A DNA stretch of 64,000 nucleotides from the NCBI GenBank assembly GCA_035509315.1, contig DATJLS010000066.1, forward strand, positions 34,845 to 98,844, written 5' to 3'. The stretch's first letter is position 1; every line of letters starts with the position of its first letter. The notes under the pieces were generated by a model. That model searched no databases. It had not been told where the DNA came from and saw nothing but the letters and a program-made list of their open reading frames with translations. Positions 41,975 to 50,955 of the stretch are shown piece after piece. The DNA is from JAKAWQ01 sp035509315. GTDB taxonomy: Bacteria; Pseudomonadota; Alphaproteobacteria; Acetobacterales; Acetobacteraceae. The translations under genes were made by a program, and so were the position numbers.

Positions 41975-43506
41975 CGCTTGGCGACCGACGCGCTCGCAAC
42001 CGAGCCAGGGGCTGGCGATTGCGGCGCGTAGGTCTGGAGAAACCTGCCGGCATCGGGTCCCGTCGGCGGCTTGTGGATGTAGACGTACGGAACAACCGAG
42101 GCGCCATAGAACAGCGGGTATTTTTCCGGGTCGTAGTCCTCGACGTCAATCCGAACCGGCAGCCGCTGCACCACCTTGACGAAATTGCCGGTCGCGTTCT
42201 GCGGCGGCAGCAGCGCGAGCGTTGATCCGGTCCCCATCGTAAAACCCGAGATGCGGCCCTTGAATACGTGGCTGTCGCCGTAGATGTCCACGTAGAGATC
42301 GGCAGGCTGGCCGATGCGCAAGTCGCGCAGCTGCGTCTCCTTGAAATTGGCGTCAACCCAAATGTCGCGAAGCGAGCGGATCACCATAAGGCTCTGCCCG
42401 ACTTGAACGTAATCTCCGGGATTGACATTGCGGCTGGTCACGACGCCGTCGATCTCCGCGACGATGACGCAGTACCGGAGGTTCAGCTCGGCCTCGGCGA
42501 GATTGCGCTCCGCCGCTTCGAGCTTTGCCTCCGCCTCCCTCACGTCCGGCGCATCCGCCGCGTACCGGGCGAAGGTGAGGTCGATGTCGCCCAGCTTCTG
42601 AAACTGATCGAGCATCTGCGTCGGCGTCTGATCGTAGGAATGCATGACGCCCAGTTGAGCCGCGCTCTGAATGAGGTCTGCTTGCGCCTCGCGGACGGAA
42701 GAGAAGGTCTGATCGATATCGGGCGGCACCGAAGCGAGACCGGCTTGTTCGGATACCGCCGGAAGCCCCAAGGAGGCACGGATTTGGTACACTTCGGCCA
42801 GCGCCTGGGTGACCTGCGCCCGCGCGGTCAGCAACGCCGCTTGTCGCCGGTCGTAATCCGACTGGCTCACGGTACCCGTCGCCACCAACTTGCTTGCCCG
42901 TTCGAAATCCACCTGGGCGAGCGCCAGCTCCGCGGTGCTCTTGTCGAACGCGGCAACCCGGGCACGCAGGAGGGCGACCTGGTTATCGACCTCCTCGATG
43001 GCGTTCTGCAATCTGAAGCGCCGGCTTCTGGCTTCCGCTTCAATGCCGCGGGCCGCAGCCGTGGCCAGGAGCAGGTTCGCCTTCGCAGTATCGACGGCCG
43101 CTTCGGCCACGGCGACGGCGTCCTGATAGGGCTTTTTGTCCAGCTCAACCAGGATGTCTCCCTTGCGCACGCGGTTGTTGTCGTCCACCAGGACCCGGGC
43201 AACCTGGCCGGGGACGCGCGCGGCAACGAATGTCACGTGGCCGTCCACGTATGCATCGTCCGTCGAAACGGTGTTGAGCATCTCCTCGACCCATGGGATG
43301 CCGAACACGACGAGAAGCACCAGGACAGCAGCGCTGAGCGCGCCCGCCAGAAGCTTTCGTTTCAGCGCGGCCTTTCGGGCCTCCTGCGGCGCGGGTTGGG
43401 ATTCCGGCGGTGGCTGCCCGGATTTCACGTCGCGGGCCGCCGAAGCCTCTTCATTCGCTGTCGGCCGCGCGCCGCTCGAACCCGGCTTGTCGCTTTGCTC
43501 GGTCAT
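41971..43506 (-). CDS. emrA: HlyD/EmrA-family membrane fusion protein
   Basis: A 511-aa periplasmic adaptor anchored by one N-terminal helix (about residues 55-75, LLAGALSAAVLVLLVVFGIP). The biotinyl-lipoyl domain (DDAYVDGHVTFVAARVPGQVARVLVDDN), a long coiled-coil region and the barrel domain with SRNVNPGDYVQVGQSLMVIR are in order. The start at 43506 is the first ATG; a TTG six codons upstream is possible. The N-terminal ~50 residues are hydrophilic and Pro/Ala-rich. Partner is the EmrB-type permease. Confidence 0.92.
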   Translation of the reverse strand: MTEQSDKPGSSGARPTANEEASAARDVKSGQPPPESQPAPQEARKAALKRKLLAGALSAAVLVLLVVFGIPWVEEMLNTVSTDDAYVDGHVTFVAARVPGQVARVLVDDNNRVRKGDILVELDKKPYQDAVAVAEAAVDTAKANLLLATAAARGIEAEARSRRFRLQNAIEEVDNQVALLRARVAAFDKSTAELALAQVDFERASKLVATGTVSQSDYDRRQAALLTARAQVTQALAEVYQIRASLGLPAVSEQAGLASVPPDIDQTFSSVREAQADLIQSAAQLGVMHSYDQTPTQMLDQFQKLGDIDLTFARYAADAPDVREAEAKLEAAERNLAEAELNLRYCVIVAEIDGVVTSRNVNPGDYVQVGQSLMVIRSLRDIWVDANFKETQLRDLRIGQPADLYVDIYGDSHVFKGRISGFTMGTGSTLALLPPQNATGNFVKVVQRLPVRIDVEDYDPEKYPLFYGASVVPYVYIHKPPTGPDAGRFLQTYAPQSPAPGSVASASVAKR

Positions 43507-43816
43507 GTCGGACACCCGTTGCAAGGGCGCGAAACGGACGGCGTTGAATGGCGACCCGCCACCTTGAATGGAAAGATACCATGGCCGCCCGTGGGAGTCG
43601 TCGGATTCCCCGCGGGAATCCCCGAAGCAGCAAGCGGCCCGCGGCGTGCCCGCTGGCCCGGACCGCAGGTCACGAGGTCATCCGCCCGCCACGCCACCAT
43701 GAAGTCGGCGCACGGGGAGAGGATGCGGCGGGCGAAGCAGGACAGGAAGGCTTGATTGCGAAGGCGCACAGGTCGCGCTATCCGCCTCGCTATCGACGAG
43801 AGGCGGGAGGGACACC
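43507..43816. other. divergent region between emrA and the large exported protein
   Basis: A 310-bp region with no supported gene. It contains a 19-bp palindrome GGATTCCC-CGC-GGGAATCC at 43603-43621, about 100 bases upstream of the emrA start, and must carry the promoters of two divergent genes. No regulator gene adjoins it. Confidence 0.55.
43603..43621. promoter_or_regulatory. palindrome upstream of the efflux operon
   Basis: Perfect 8-bp arms GGATTCCC and GGGAATCC around CGC. The distance to the emrA start (about 97 bases) and the divergent layout make it a candidate operator. No cognate regulator is identifiable in the window. Confidence 0.4.
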
Positions 43817-46054
43817 ATGCGGATCACCGGTTTCGGGATCGCGGCCTCGGCACTGCTTGCGACCCGGCTCATCCTGCTCCCGGCGCAGGCGGAGACCGCT
43901 CCGGCCGCGTCCGCAAGCTGGCCGCACACGATCACCGAGCCTGCGGGAAGCGTCACCGTCTATCAGCCGCAGGCGGTTTCCTGGCCCGATCGCGGGCGCC
44001 TGACGGCACGCGCCGCCATCGCGATCATGCAAGCGGGGCAGACCAAGCCGATCCTCGGCACGATCGAGGTTTCGCTCGCCACCAAGACCGACACAAAGGC
44101 GGGGATCGTCGCGCTCTCCGACCCGACGCTCCTCGCCACCCATTTCCCCTCGCTCGACACCGGGGCGGCGGCCGCGCTCCAGGCGAAGATCAGCGCCGCC
44201 CTGCCCCGCCTCGCGACGCGCCCGGTCCCGCTCGAAACGGTGCTGCTCAGCCTCGGCCGGGTGCCGGCGAGCGAAGTTACCGTGAACAACGACCCGCCGA
44301 CGATCTTCTATGCCAACCGGCCGGCGAGCCTTGTCATCTTCGACGGCGCGCCGGTGATGGCGCCCATCGGCAACACGGGCCTCAGCTTCGCGGTCAACAC
44401 CAACTGGGACGTGTTCGCCGACAACGGCACCTGGTACCTGCTGAACAACGGCGTCTGGCTCTCCGCCCCGGCGGCCACCGGTCCCTATGCCCCGGTCGCG
44501 ACCCTGCCGGCCGCCTTCAGCGCCCTGCCCGACACTGCGAGCTTCAGCGCCGCGCGCAAATCCATCCCGCCGCACGCGCCGCCCCCGCCCGACCAGGTGC
44601 CGAAAATCTTCGTCAGCACCAGCCCCGCGGAGATCATCGTCATCACCGGGCCGCCGCAATTCTCCCCCGTTGCCGGCACCGGGCTGCTGCGGGTCACCAA
44701 CACTGCGAGCACGCTCTTCTTCGATCCGGGCGAGGGGCGTTTCTATGTGCTCCTCTCCGGCCGCTGGTTCGCCTCCGCCGGGCTCGACGGGCCCTGGAGC
44801 TTCGCCACCAATGACCTGCCGGCGGATTTCTCCCTGATCTCGCCGGGCGGCGACGAAGGCGCGGTTCTCGCTTCCGTTCCCGGAACCGTTCAGGCCGAGG
44901 AAGCCGTGCTCAAAGCCTCCATCCCGACCACCGCGACGCTTCCGCGCGCGGGGACCACGCCGGCCGTGAGCTATTCGGGACCGCCCAAATTCGTCCCGAT
45001 CCCCGGCACCGCGATCCTCTATGCCGTCAACACCGATGCGCAGGTCCTCAAGATCGGCGAGAAATACTATGCCTGCGAGAACGGCGCCTGGTTCGTCGCC
45101 GTCGCGCCGACCGGGCCCTGGGCGCTTGCCGACAGCCTGCCGCCCGCCATCGCGACCATTCCGCCCACGAGCCCGCTCTACAACGTGACCTACGTGCAGC
45201 CCTATGCCGCCACCCCGACGACGGTGACCTACGGCTACACGGCCGGCTACCTGATGGGATTCGTCACCGCCGGCGTGCTGGTCTATGGCACCGGCTACTA
45301 CTACCCGCCGGTCGTGCTGCCCGGCCCGGTCCCGATCTTCTATCCCTACCCGTACACCTATGCCGCCAATGTCTGGTACAATTCGGCCACCGGCGCCTGG
45401 GCGCGCGGCGGCACGGTCTGGGGCCCGTACGGCGCCGCCTCGGCCGGCCGCTATTACAATCCCGCCACGGGAGGCTGGGCCCAGGGCGCCGCGGTCTACG
45501 GGCCCTATGGCGGCGCCGGCGCCTGGTCCTATTACAACCCGCACACGGGCACCTATGCCCACGGCAGCGCCGCCTGGGGCGGCGGCAGCGGCACCGCCAA
45601 TGCGAGCTTCTACAACCCGCGCTACGGCGTCTCCGGCAGCACCAACCAGAATGTCGATCCCTATGGCCGCTGGGGCTCGAGCACGGTCAGCGGGCCCAAC
45701 AAGACCGTGAACACGCAAAGCCGGAGCAATGCCTACGGCACCGCGGGCAGCTTCAGCTCCTCCACCGGCGCCCAGGGCGCGGGCTACCACAGCCGTGCCA
45801 CCGGCAACAGCGGGGCCGTGGTCCAGGGAGCGAACGGCGATGTCTATGCCGGCCGCGACGGCAATGTTTATCAGCACACCGACAACGGCTGGTCGAAATG
45901 GAACAACGGGGGCTGGACCCAGGTGCAGCCGCCGGCCGGTGGCAGCCGCCAGGGCACGTTCGATCCCGGCAGCTACCAACAGCTCCAGCGGGACCAGTTC
46001 GGGCGGCAGGAAGGGGCGGGCCGTTTCGGTGGCGGAGGCCGCTTCGCGCGCTAA
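43817..46054 (+). CDS. large exported aromatic- and Gly-rich repeat protein
   Basis: A 745-aa protein with a Sec signal peptide (cleavage probably after PAQA, residue 25). From about residue 160 to 450 it carries repeats of a module with the pattern PxFxPIxGTxLLxVxNTxxxxF...xYxLxxGxWFxAxxxxGPWxxA, seen three times. A Tyr/Pro-rich membrane-like stretch follows (about 475-515), then a tail of WYNxxTGxWARGG...YGPYG units and Ser/Thr/Gly/Gln-rich sequence ending GGGGRF. Similar proteins are annotated as 'carbohydrate-binding family V/XII'; that name has little experimental support. A cell-surface or envelope role is likely. Confidence 0.75.
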   Translation: MRITGFGIAASALLATRLILLPAQAETAPAASASWPHTITEPAGSVTVYQPQAVSWPDRGRLTARAAIAIMQAGQTKPILGTIEVSLATKTDTKAGIVALSDPTLLATHFPSLDTGAAAALQAKISAALPRLATRPVPLETVLLSLGRVPASEVTVNNDPPTIFYANRPASLVIFDGAPVMAPIGNTGLSFAVNTNWDVFADNGTWYLLNNGVWLSAPAATGPYAPVATLPAAFSALPDTASFSAARKSIPPHAPPPPDQVPKIFVSTSPAEIIVITGPPQFSPVAGTGLLRVTNTASTLFFDPGEGRFYVLLSGRWFASAGLDGPWSFATNDLPADFSLISPGGDEGAVLASVPGTVQAEEAVLKASIPTTATLPRAGTTPAVSYSGPPKFVPIPGTAILYAVNTDAQVLKIGEKYYACENGAWFVAVAPTGPWALADSLPPAIATIPPTSPLYNVTYVQPYAATPTTVTYGYTAGYLMGFVTAGVLVYGTGYYYPPVVLPGPVPIFYPYPYTYAANVWYNSATGAWARGGTVWGPYGAASAGRYYNPATGGWAQGAAVYGPYGGAGAWSYYNPHTGTYAHGSAAWGGGSGTANASFYNPRYGVSGSTNQNVDPYGRWGSSTVSGPNKTVNTQSRSNAYGTAGSFSSSTGAQGAGYHSRATGNSGAVVQGANGDVYAGRDGNVYQHTDNGWSKWNNGGWTQVQPPAGGSRQGTFDPGSYQQLQRDQFGRQEGAGRFGGGGRFAR

Positions 46055-46072
46055 ATATCATGTGCCGTCATG

Positions 46073-46291
46073 TCACGGGTGCCATTCCGGGAACATCTCT
46101 TCGTTTATCTGCATCGCCGCCTGGCACTTCGGCGTGTCCTTGAGCGCGGCCCAGTTGTTCTCGCAATAGACGAGCTCCTTGAGGTACGCGTGGGGATCCT
46201 TGCGGTAGGCCTGGACATCTGAGTTCGCGCAACCGCTGAGAAGCAAGGCTATGGCGACAAATGTCGCCGCTCTGCCAATCCGTCGCCTCAA
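46073..46291 (-). CDS. small lipoprotein, EexN-like
   Basis: A 72-aa lipoprotein with lipobox LLLSGC (cleavage before C21). The mature part YRKDPHAYLKELVYCENN followed by ALKDTPKCQAAMQ has the two-cysteine spacing of the EexN entry-exclusion lipoprotein family. The start is TTG, the only in-frame option. No conjugation genes are near, so it may be a relic or an unrelated envelope lipoprotein. It is convergent with the large exported protein, 18 bases apart. Confidence 0.65.
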   Translation of the reverse strand: MRRRIGRAATFVAIALLLSGCANSDVQAYRKDPHAYLKELVYCENNWAALKDTPKCQAAMQINEEMFPEWHP

Positions 46292-46658
46292 GGCTTATCC
46301 GTCCCCGGAGCGGGATGAGATCACCACCGCTCACTCGTCCCGTTCCCGGTCATTGTTTCATCGCGTGATTCGGACCGACGGCGATTCCACCTTCGGCACC
46401 ACGCCCCGGGCTTTGAGTATAGCGTTCGCACGAGGGCATTGGACAGGACGGAGCGGGCAAAAAAGGCGGAGGGCGAACCGCGGTCACGGCTCAGGAGACG
46501 CCAGGGATTCTGGGCAACCGCCGCGCGCCGCGTCTGCATAGATGGCGATGCCGATCGTCCCGAAGTTACGATTGTAGCGCGCGCAGGATGGGGTGACACG
46601 CTCCTGTAGTTCGCGGGTGCGACGCAGCCAGTCCCCCACCATACGGAAAGGGATCGGT
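46292..46658. other. intergenic region with a decayed 60-bp repeat
   Basis: A 367-bp stretch without a supported gene. At about 46350-46411 it holds a degenerate copy of the 60-bp repeat (CGCGTGATTC, GATTCCACCTTCGG, CACGC shared). The sulfotransferase ribosome-binding site lies at its right end. Confidence 0.55.
46350..46411. repeat. degenerate single copy of the 60-bp repeat
   Basis: It aligns with units at 30317-30496: CGCGTGATTC, then GATTCCACCTTCGG, then a CACGC end, with scattered substitutions. Same orientation as the array. Confidence 0.7.
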
Positions 46659-47585
46659 GTGGCAGATTTTCAATGGCCGGCAAAAGCCCGCGACATGATC
46701 GTTCCTCATATGGATTCGAGGATCTGGAACGATTTCCGCTTCCGGGACGGCGATGTCGTCGTCGCGACCTACGCCAAATCCGGAACCACATGGATGCAGC
46801 AGATCGTCTCGCAGCTCCTCTTCGATGGGGAGGAGCATCTCGACGTGATGCAGATCGCGCCGTGGCTCGAATCCAGGATCTTCCCCAAAGAGCAGCTGCT
46901 CGAATCTCTCGAAGCGCAGCAGCACCGCCGTTCCATGAAGACGCATCTGCCGGCCGACGCGCTGGTTTATTCGCCCTCCGCAAAATATATCTACGTCGCG
47001 CGGGACGGACGCGATGTGTGCTGGAGTCTCTATAACCACCATATGAACATGAGCGACGAGGGGCTCGCTGCCCTGAACGAGCGCGCCGACCCGGCCCGCC
47101 CTCGCTTCGAACGGCCGAGCAAATCCGTTGTCGATTACTTCAGGGAATGGCTGGAGAAAGACGGCTATCCCTTCTGGTCCTTCTGGGACAATGTTCGCAG
47201 CTGGTGGAGCATCCGTCACCTTCCGAACCTGCTCATGGTCCACCATGCCGATCTGAAGGCGGATCTGCCGGGCGAGATGCGGCGCGTCGCGGAATTCCTG
47301 GACATTCATGTCGATCACACGCGGTGGCCGACGATCGTCGAACATTGCACGTTCGACTACATGCGGCGTCACGGCTCGGTCAATCTTCCCCGGATCGAGA
47401 GGATGTTCATCGGCGGCGCCGCCTCTTTCATCTACAAAGGCACGAACGGCCGGTGGCGAGATGAGCTCAGCCCACAGGATCTCGAGCGATACGAGATGAC
47501 CGCAGAGCAGCGGCTCGGGGCGGAATGCGCGGCCTGGCTGGCTCATGGCCGCCTGCATCCGGAACCCGGGAGCGCGATGAACTGA
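46659..47585 (+). CDS. PAPS-dependent sulfotransferase
   Basis: A 308-aa cytosolic-type sulfotransferase that moves sulfate from PAPS to a hydroxyl or amine. The 5'-phosphosulfate loop is YAKSGTTWMQQI (38-49), the 3'-phosphate motif YVARDGRDVCWSLYNHH (112-128) and the C-terminal dimer/PAPS loop FIYKGTNGRWRDEL. The start is GTG at 46659 with AAAGGGA 5 bases before it. The stop codon lies in the loop of a repeat-family hairpin (47570-47598). Acceptor unknown. Confidence 0.9.
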   Translation: MADFQWPAKARDMIVPHMDSRIWNDFRFRDGDVVVATYAKSGTTWMQQIVSQLLFDGEEHLDVMQIAPWLESRIFPKEQLLESLEAQQHRRSMKTHLPADALVYSPSAKYIYVARDGRDVCWSLYNHHMNMSDEGLAALNERADPARPRFERPSKSVVDYFREWLEKDGYPFWSFWDNVRSWWSIRHLPNLLMVHHADLKADLPGEMRRVAEFLDIHVDHTRWPTIVEHCTFDYMRRHGSVNLPRIERMFIGGAASFIYKGTNGRWRDELSPQDLERYEMTAEQRLGAECAAWLAHGRLHPEPGSAMN

Positions 47586-47598
47586 AATCATCGCGCTC
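47570..47598. repeat. palindromic repeat module at the sulfotransferase 3' end
   Basis: GAGCGCGATGA / TCATCGCGCTC, 11-bp arms with a 7-base loop, nearly identical to the hairpin at 30300-30330. The last codons and the stop of the sulfotransferase gene are part of it. It may also act as a transcript-end stabiliser. Confidence 0.8.
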
Positions 47599-47646
47599 AG
47601 GCCAAGTCTCGGCGTGCGCGGTGCGCTCCGCCCGCGCCGCCGCGGC

Positions 47647-48321
47647 TCAGAGCCGGCCGCCGACCTCGTCGATATGGTTGAGCAGGTCCGCCGGGTCGTC
47701 ATAGACGCGGCAGGCGCCTGCCTGCTGCAGCTCGGCCACGCCATAGCCGCCGCTCATCAATCCGACGCCGAGCGCCCGGCAGCGGATGGCGGCGAGCATG
47801 TCCCAGATGCTGTCCCCGATCACCACGGCACGCTCCGGCGGGGCGCCGAGCCGCTCGGCGGCGGCGATGAAGAGATCGGGGTCCGGCTTGGCGCGCTCGA
47901 CCTGATCGCGGGTGACGACCACCGAGCGGTCGGGATCGACGCCGAGCGCGGCGAGGTTCGACGCGGCCGTCTCCATCCGCCCGCTGGTCGCGATCGCCCA
48001 GGGGATCTCCGCGTCGGTGAGCCAGGCCAGCACTTCGCGCGCCCCGGGCAGCGGGCGCACGCTCGCGGCCAGCCGGCGATAGGCGGCCGTATGGCCGAAA
48101 CGGAGCCGCTCGCGCCGCTCATGGCTGATCTCGAGCCCCGTCTCACGCAGAAGCTGGTTCATGAAGAGGCCGCCGCTCATGCCGATCCGCCGATGGATGC
48201 GCCAGACGGAGAGCGCGATGCCCTCCGCATCGAGCGCCTCCTTCCAGGCGAGAACATGCTGATAGACGCTGTCCACGAGCGTGCCGTCGAGATCGAAGAG
48301 AAAGACGGGTGCGATGCGCAT
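47647..48321 (-). CDS. HAD-superfamily phosphatase (phosphoglycolate phosphatase-like)
   Basis: A 224-aa HAD hydrolase. Motif I FLFDLDGTLVDS (residues 7-18), motif II ATSGR, motif III lysine KPDP, and motif IV GDSIWDM are all intact, with a helical cap between I and II. This pattern fits phosphoglycolate phosphatase or beta-phosphoglucomutase-like enzymes. It is convergent with the sulfotransferase and may be co-transcribed with the methyltransferase upstream. Confidence 0.9.
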   Translation of the reverse strand: MRIAPVFLFDLDGTLVDSVYQHVLAWKEALDAEGIALSVWRIHRRIGMSGGLFMNQLLRETGLEISHERRERLRFGHTAAYRRLAASVRPLPGAREVLAWLTDAEIPWAIATSGRMETAASNLAALGVDPDRSVVVTRDQVERAKPDPDLFIAAAERLGAPPERAVVIGDSIWDMLAAIRCRALGVGLMSGGYGVAELQQAGACRVYDDPADLLNHIDEVGGRL

Positions 48322-48365
48322 AAGGGCCCTCCCTGGGAGCCCCTCTATATCAGGGCCCGGGTCCG

Positions 48366-49445
48366 TCAGCCCTCCTTGACCAGTGTCATTTTGGCGAGCG
48401 GGATCACGAGTTGTTCCGGCGCCGCTTCCATGCGCCGCGCCACGCCGCTCTCCATCCGGTCGATGAAGGCGGCGGCGCGGGGATCCTCGTGGCCGCCATC
48501 CAGCTCGGCCGCGAGCGTCCTGGCAACCGCGGCCCGCATGAAAGATGCCCAGCCGGCGCCGAACGCGCCCGCATCCTGGCTCCGCTCGAATTCGGTCCAG
48601 AGCCTGTCTTCTCCGTGAAACATTTCCAGAGTCTCGATCGCGAGGCCGGCGAAGCGCCCGTTCGCCGCGAAAGGCGCCATGAAATCCGCACGGCTGCGCG
48701 ACATGGTGGGGATCGCCATCCTGAGCGCCTCGTCGGCGCGGACTGATCCGTCCGCCACCATGTCCATCAGGGCGGCATTGATGGCTTCGAGCAAAGGACG
48801 GTAGCCGAATCCGCCCTCCTCATCGAGCGCCATGGTGATGATGACGAGCCGTCCGCCCGGCCGCAGCTCATGCCCGCGATGGAGAAGGAACTGCCGCCAA
48901 TCCTCCGCCGCCTGTCCTGCATAGAGGGCGCGCGCGGCGGGATCCCGGCTATAGGCGGCCTGGACATGGTCGGGGATCGGGCCGGGCACGCGGCTCAGCC
49001 ACTGCACGGCCCATGAACTCCATCCGAGCGTGACACTCTCGGCGGGCAGAATCTGTTCGTAGAAGGTTCGCCCGACCGCAAACGCGAACACGGCCGGATC
49101 GCCGGCGAGATAGCCTTCGGGGCCGGAGACCGTCTCGAACAGCGAGGCGAAATCGTTGCTGGGCCGGTCCGTATGGATCACCGAGATCGCGCGTGCGGCA
49201 CCCACCCGCGCGCGCAGCGCCGCGATCGCCGCGCGCATCGGCAAGAGCGAGTTTTTCCCTTCGGAGGCGCCATAATCGGCGATCACGATCGGCTCCGGCC
49301 CGGCCGTGAGCGGGACGCGCCCGGCGGCTTCCGCCAGAAGCGGCAGCGCAGGCGAAAGCCCGGCCGCCTGCACGCGCGAGCCGCGGTTGTAGGCCCCGTG
49401 CCCTTCCATCGGCTCGGGCGCGATCGCCGCCAAATCGCCTTTCAT
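48366..49445 (-). CDS. SABATH-type carboxyl methyltransferase
   Basis: A 359-aa protein similar to the plant-type SABATH methyltransferases that esterify small carboxylic acids with SAM. Visible hallmarks are an MEGHGAYN-like N-terminus (residues 13-20), the SAM loop VIADYGASEGKNSLLPM (about 55-71) and HELRPGGRLVIITMALDEEG in the middle. The start at 49445 is preceded by GGAGAGG; the frame is open 25 codons more. Bacterial members are rare and mostly uncharacterised. A related assignment as a generic class I methyltransferase is possible. Confidence 0.75.
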   Translation of the reverse strand: MKGDLAAIAPEPMEGHGAYNRGSRVQAAGLSPALPLLAEAAGRVPLTAGPEPIVIADYGASEGKNSLLPMRAAIAALRARVGAARAISVIHTDRPSNDFASLFETVSGPEGYLAGDPAVFAFAVGRTFYEQILPAESVTLGWSSWAVQWLSRVPGPIPDHVQAAYSRDPAARALYAGQAAEDWRQFLLHRGHELRPGGRLVIITMALDEEGGFGYRPLLEAINAALMDMVADGSVRADEALRMAIPTMSRSRADFMAPFAANGRFAGLAIETLEMFHGEDRLWTEFERSQDAGAFGAGWASFMRAAVARTLAAELDGGHEDPRAAAFIDRMESGVARRMEAAPEQLVIPLAKMTLVKEG

Positions 49446-49592
49446 GCCTCTCCGCTCCCGTTTGGTCCGAAACCGGATCGAATCCGCGCATCCATACACG
49501 GAACGCGCGTGCGCTCCCACCGCGCGTTGCGCGCGTTCGGGCCGTGGCCAGGGTTGGCGTGCCCAGGATGGGCGAGATCGGGGTGGGCGGGA

Positions 49593-50951
49593 TCAGGGTG
49601 GGCGGGGTCCTCCGGCCGCGGGCAGCCAGACGCGGAAGGTGCTGCCGCTGCCTTCGACGCTCTCGATCGTCAACTGGCCGCGATGGCGATTGACGATGTG
49701 CTTGACGATCGCGAGGCCGAGCCCGGTGCCGCCGATGGACCGCGAGCGGCCCTTGTCCACGCGGTAGAACCGTTCGGTCAGGCGCGGCAGGTGCTGGCGC
49801 GGAATGCCGGGGCCGTCATCCGTCACCGCGAAGCTCGCTCCTGTGCCCTGCGCCTCGGCCGAGAGCCGGACGGTGCCGTTCTCGCGCCCGTATTTCACGG
49901 CGTTGTCGAGAAGATTCTGCACCACCTGGGCGAGCTGGTCGGCATCCGCGATGACGGGCGGAAGCTCGGGCGCGATGGCGAGGTGAAGCTGCATGCGGCG
50001 TTCGGCGAGCCGCGGCTCGAACCCCGCCGCGATACGCGGCAGCAGGCTCGAAAGATCGACGGCGCCGGCGGGCAGCTGATGCTCGACGAGCTCGATGCGT
50101 GAAAGCGAGAGAAGATCGTCGATCAGCCGCTGCATGCGCGCGGCTTCCCCGGCCATGATGCCGAGGAAGCGGCGCTGGGCCGGCGGATCGTCGGCGGCGG
50201 GGCCGCGCAGCGTGTCGATGAAGCCGATCAGGCTCGCGAGCGGCGTGCGCAGCTCATGGCTGGCATTGGCGACGAAGTCCGCGCGCATGCGCTCGACCGC
50301 GTGCTCGCGCGTGCGGTCCGAAAGGACGAGCACGATACGGTCCGCACGAGAGTCCGCGCGAGGGTCCTCGGGGCGGCCGGCGGGCGGCACCGCGAGCGGC
50401 AGGATGCTCGCGCGCACCGTGCGCTCCACCGGCACCGGGATGGTGACGTCGGCGGTCTCGGCCGCGCCCGAGGCGAGCGCCCGGCCGATCGCGCCACGCA
50501 GCTCGGGGTGGCGGAGGACGGCCGGAATCTCGGCGCCGAAGGCGGCGCGGGCCGCCGCGTTCGCCCGGATGACGCCCTGCCCGGCATCGAGGATCAGGAG
50601 CGCATCCGGCAGGCGCTCGACGATCGCCTCGTCGCTGCCGCGACGCTCGGCGAGCCGGGCGGCTTCCGCCGCACCCCGGCGGGCAAGATGGGCGAGCCCC
50701 GCGGCGATCGGCCTGAAGACGGGGAGAAAGGGCTGCGGCTCACCCGGACGGAGGGAGGCGCCGGTCCCCAGCCGGTCGAGGATCGCGGCGAGGCGATCGA
50801 GATCGGCCTGCACGAGCCAGGACGCGATCCCCGCGATGACGACCAGGAAGGCGACGGCGACGAGAAAGGGGACGAGGGCGAGGTTTCGAGTGAGGGTCAG
50901 CGCCGCGAGAATCGCGAGCGGCGGGCCGCCGAAACAGAGCGCAAGCCACAC
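49593..50951 (-). CDS. phoR: PhoR-like sensor histidine kinase
   Basis: A 452-aa kinase with two N-terminal helices (about residues 6-45), a PAS-like region (ADALLILDAGQGVIRANAAA is close to LLILDAGQGVIRANAAARAA), the H-box DFVANASHELRTPLASLIGF, N-box NLLDNAVKYG, and G boxes DDGPGIP and GTGLGLAIVKHIV. The arrangement is that of PhoR, the phosphate-starvation sensor. The start is GTG at 50951, 4 bases after the LpoA-like stop. No response regulator or pst gene is in the window, so the function is less certain. Confidence 0.8.
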   Translation of the reverse strand: MWLALCFGGPPLAILAALTLTRNLALVPFLVAVAFLVVIAGIASWLVQADLDRLAAILDRLGTGASLRPGEPQPFLPVFRPIAAGLAHLARRGAAEAARLAERRGSDEAIVERLPDALLILDAGQGVIRANAAARAAFGAEIPAVLRHPELRGAIGRALASGAAETADVTIPVPVERTVRASILPLAVPPAGRPEDPRADSRADRIVLVLSDRTREHAVERMRADFVANASHELRTPLASLIGFIDTLRGPAADDPPAQRRFLGIMAGEAARMQRLIDDLLSLSRIELVEHQLPAGAVDLSSLLPRIAAGFEPRLAERRMQLHLAIAPELPPVIADADQLAQVVQNLLDNAVKYGRENGTVRLSAEAQGTGASFAVTDDGPGIPRQHLPRLTERFYRVDKGRSRSIGGTGLGLAIVKHIVNRHRGQLTIESVEGSGSTFRVWLPAAGGPRPP

Positions 50952-50955
50952 GCTC

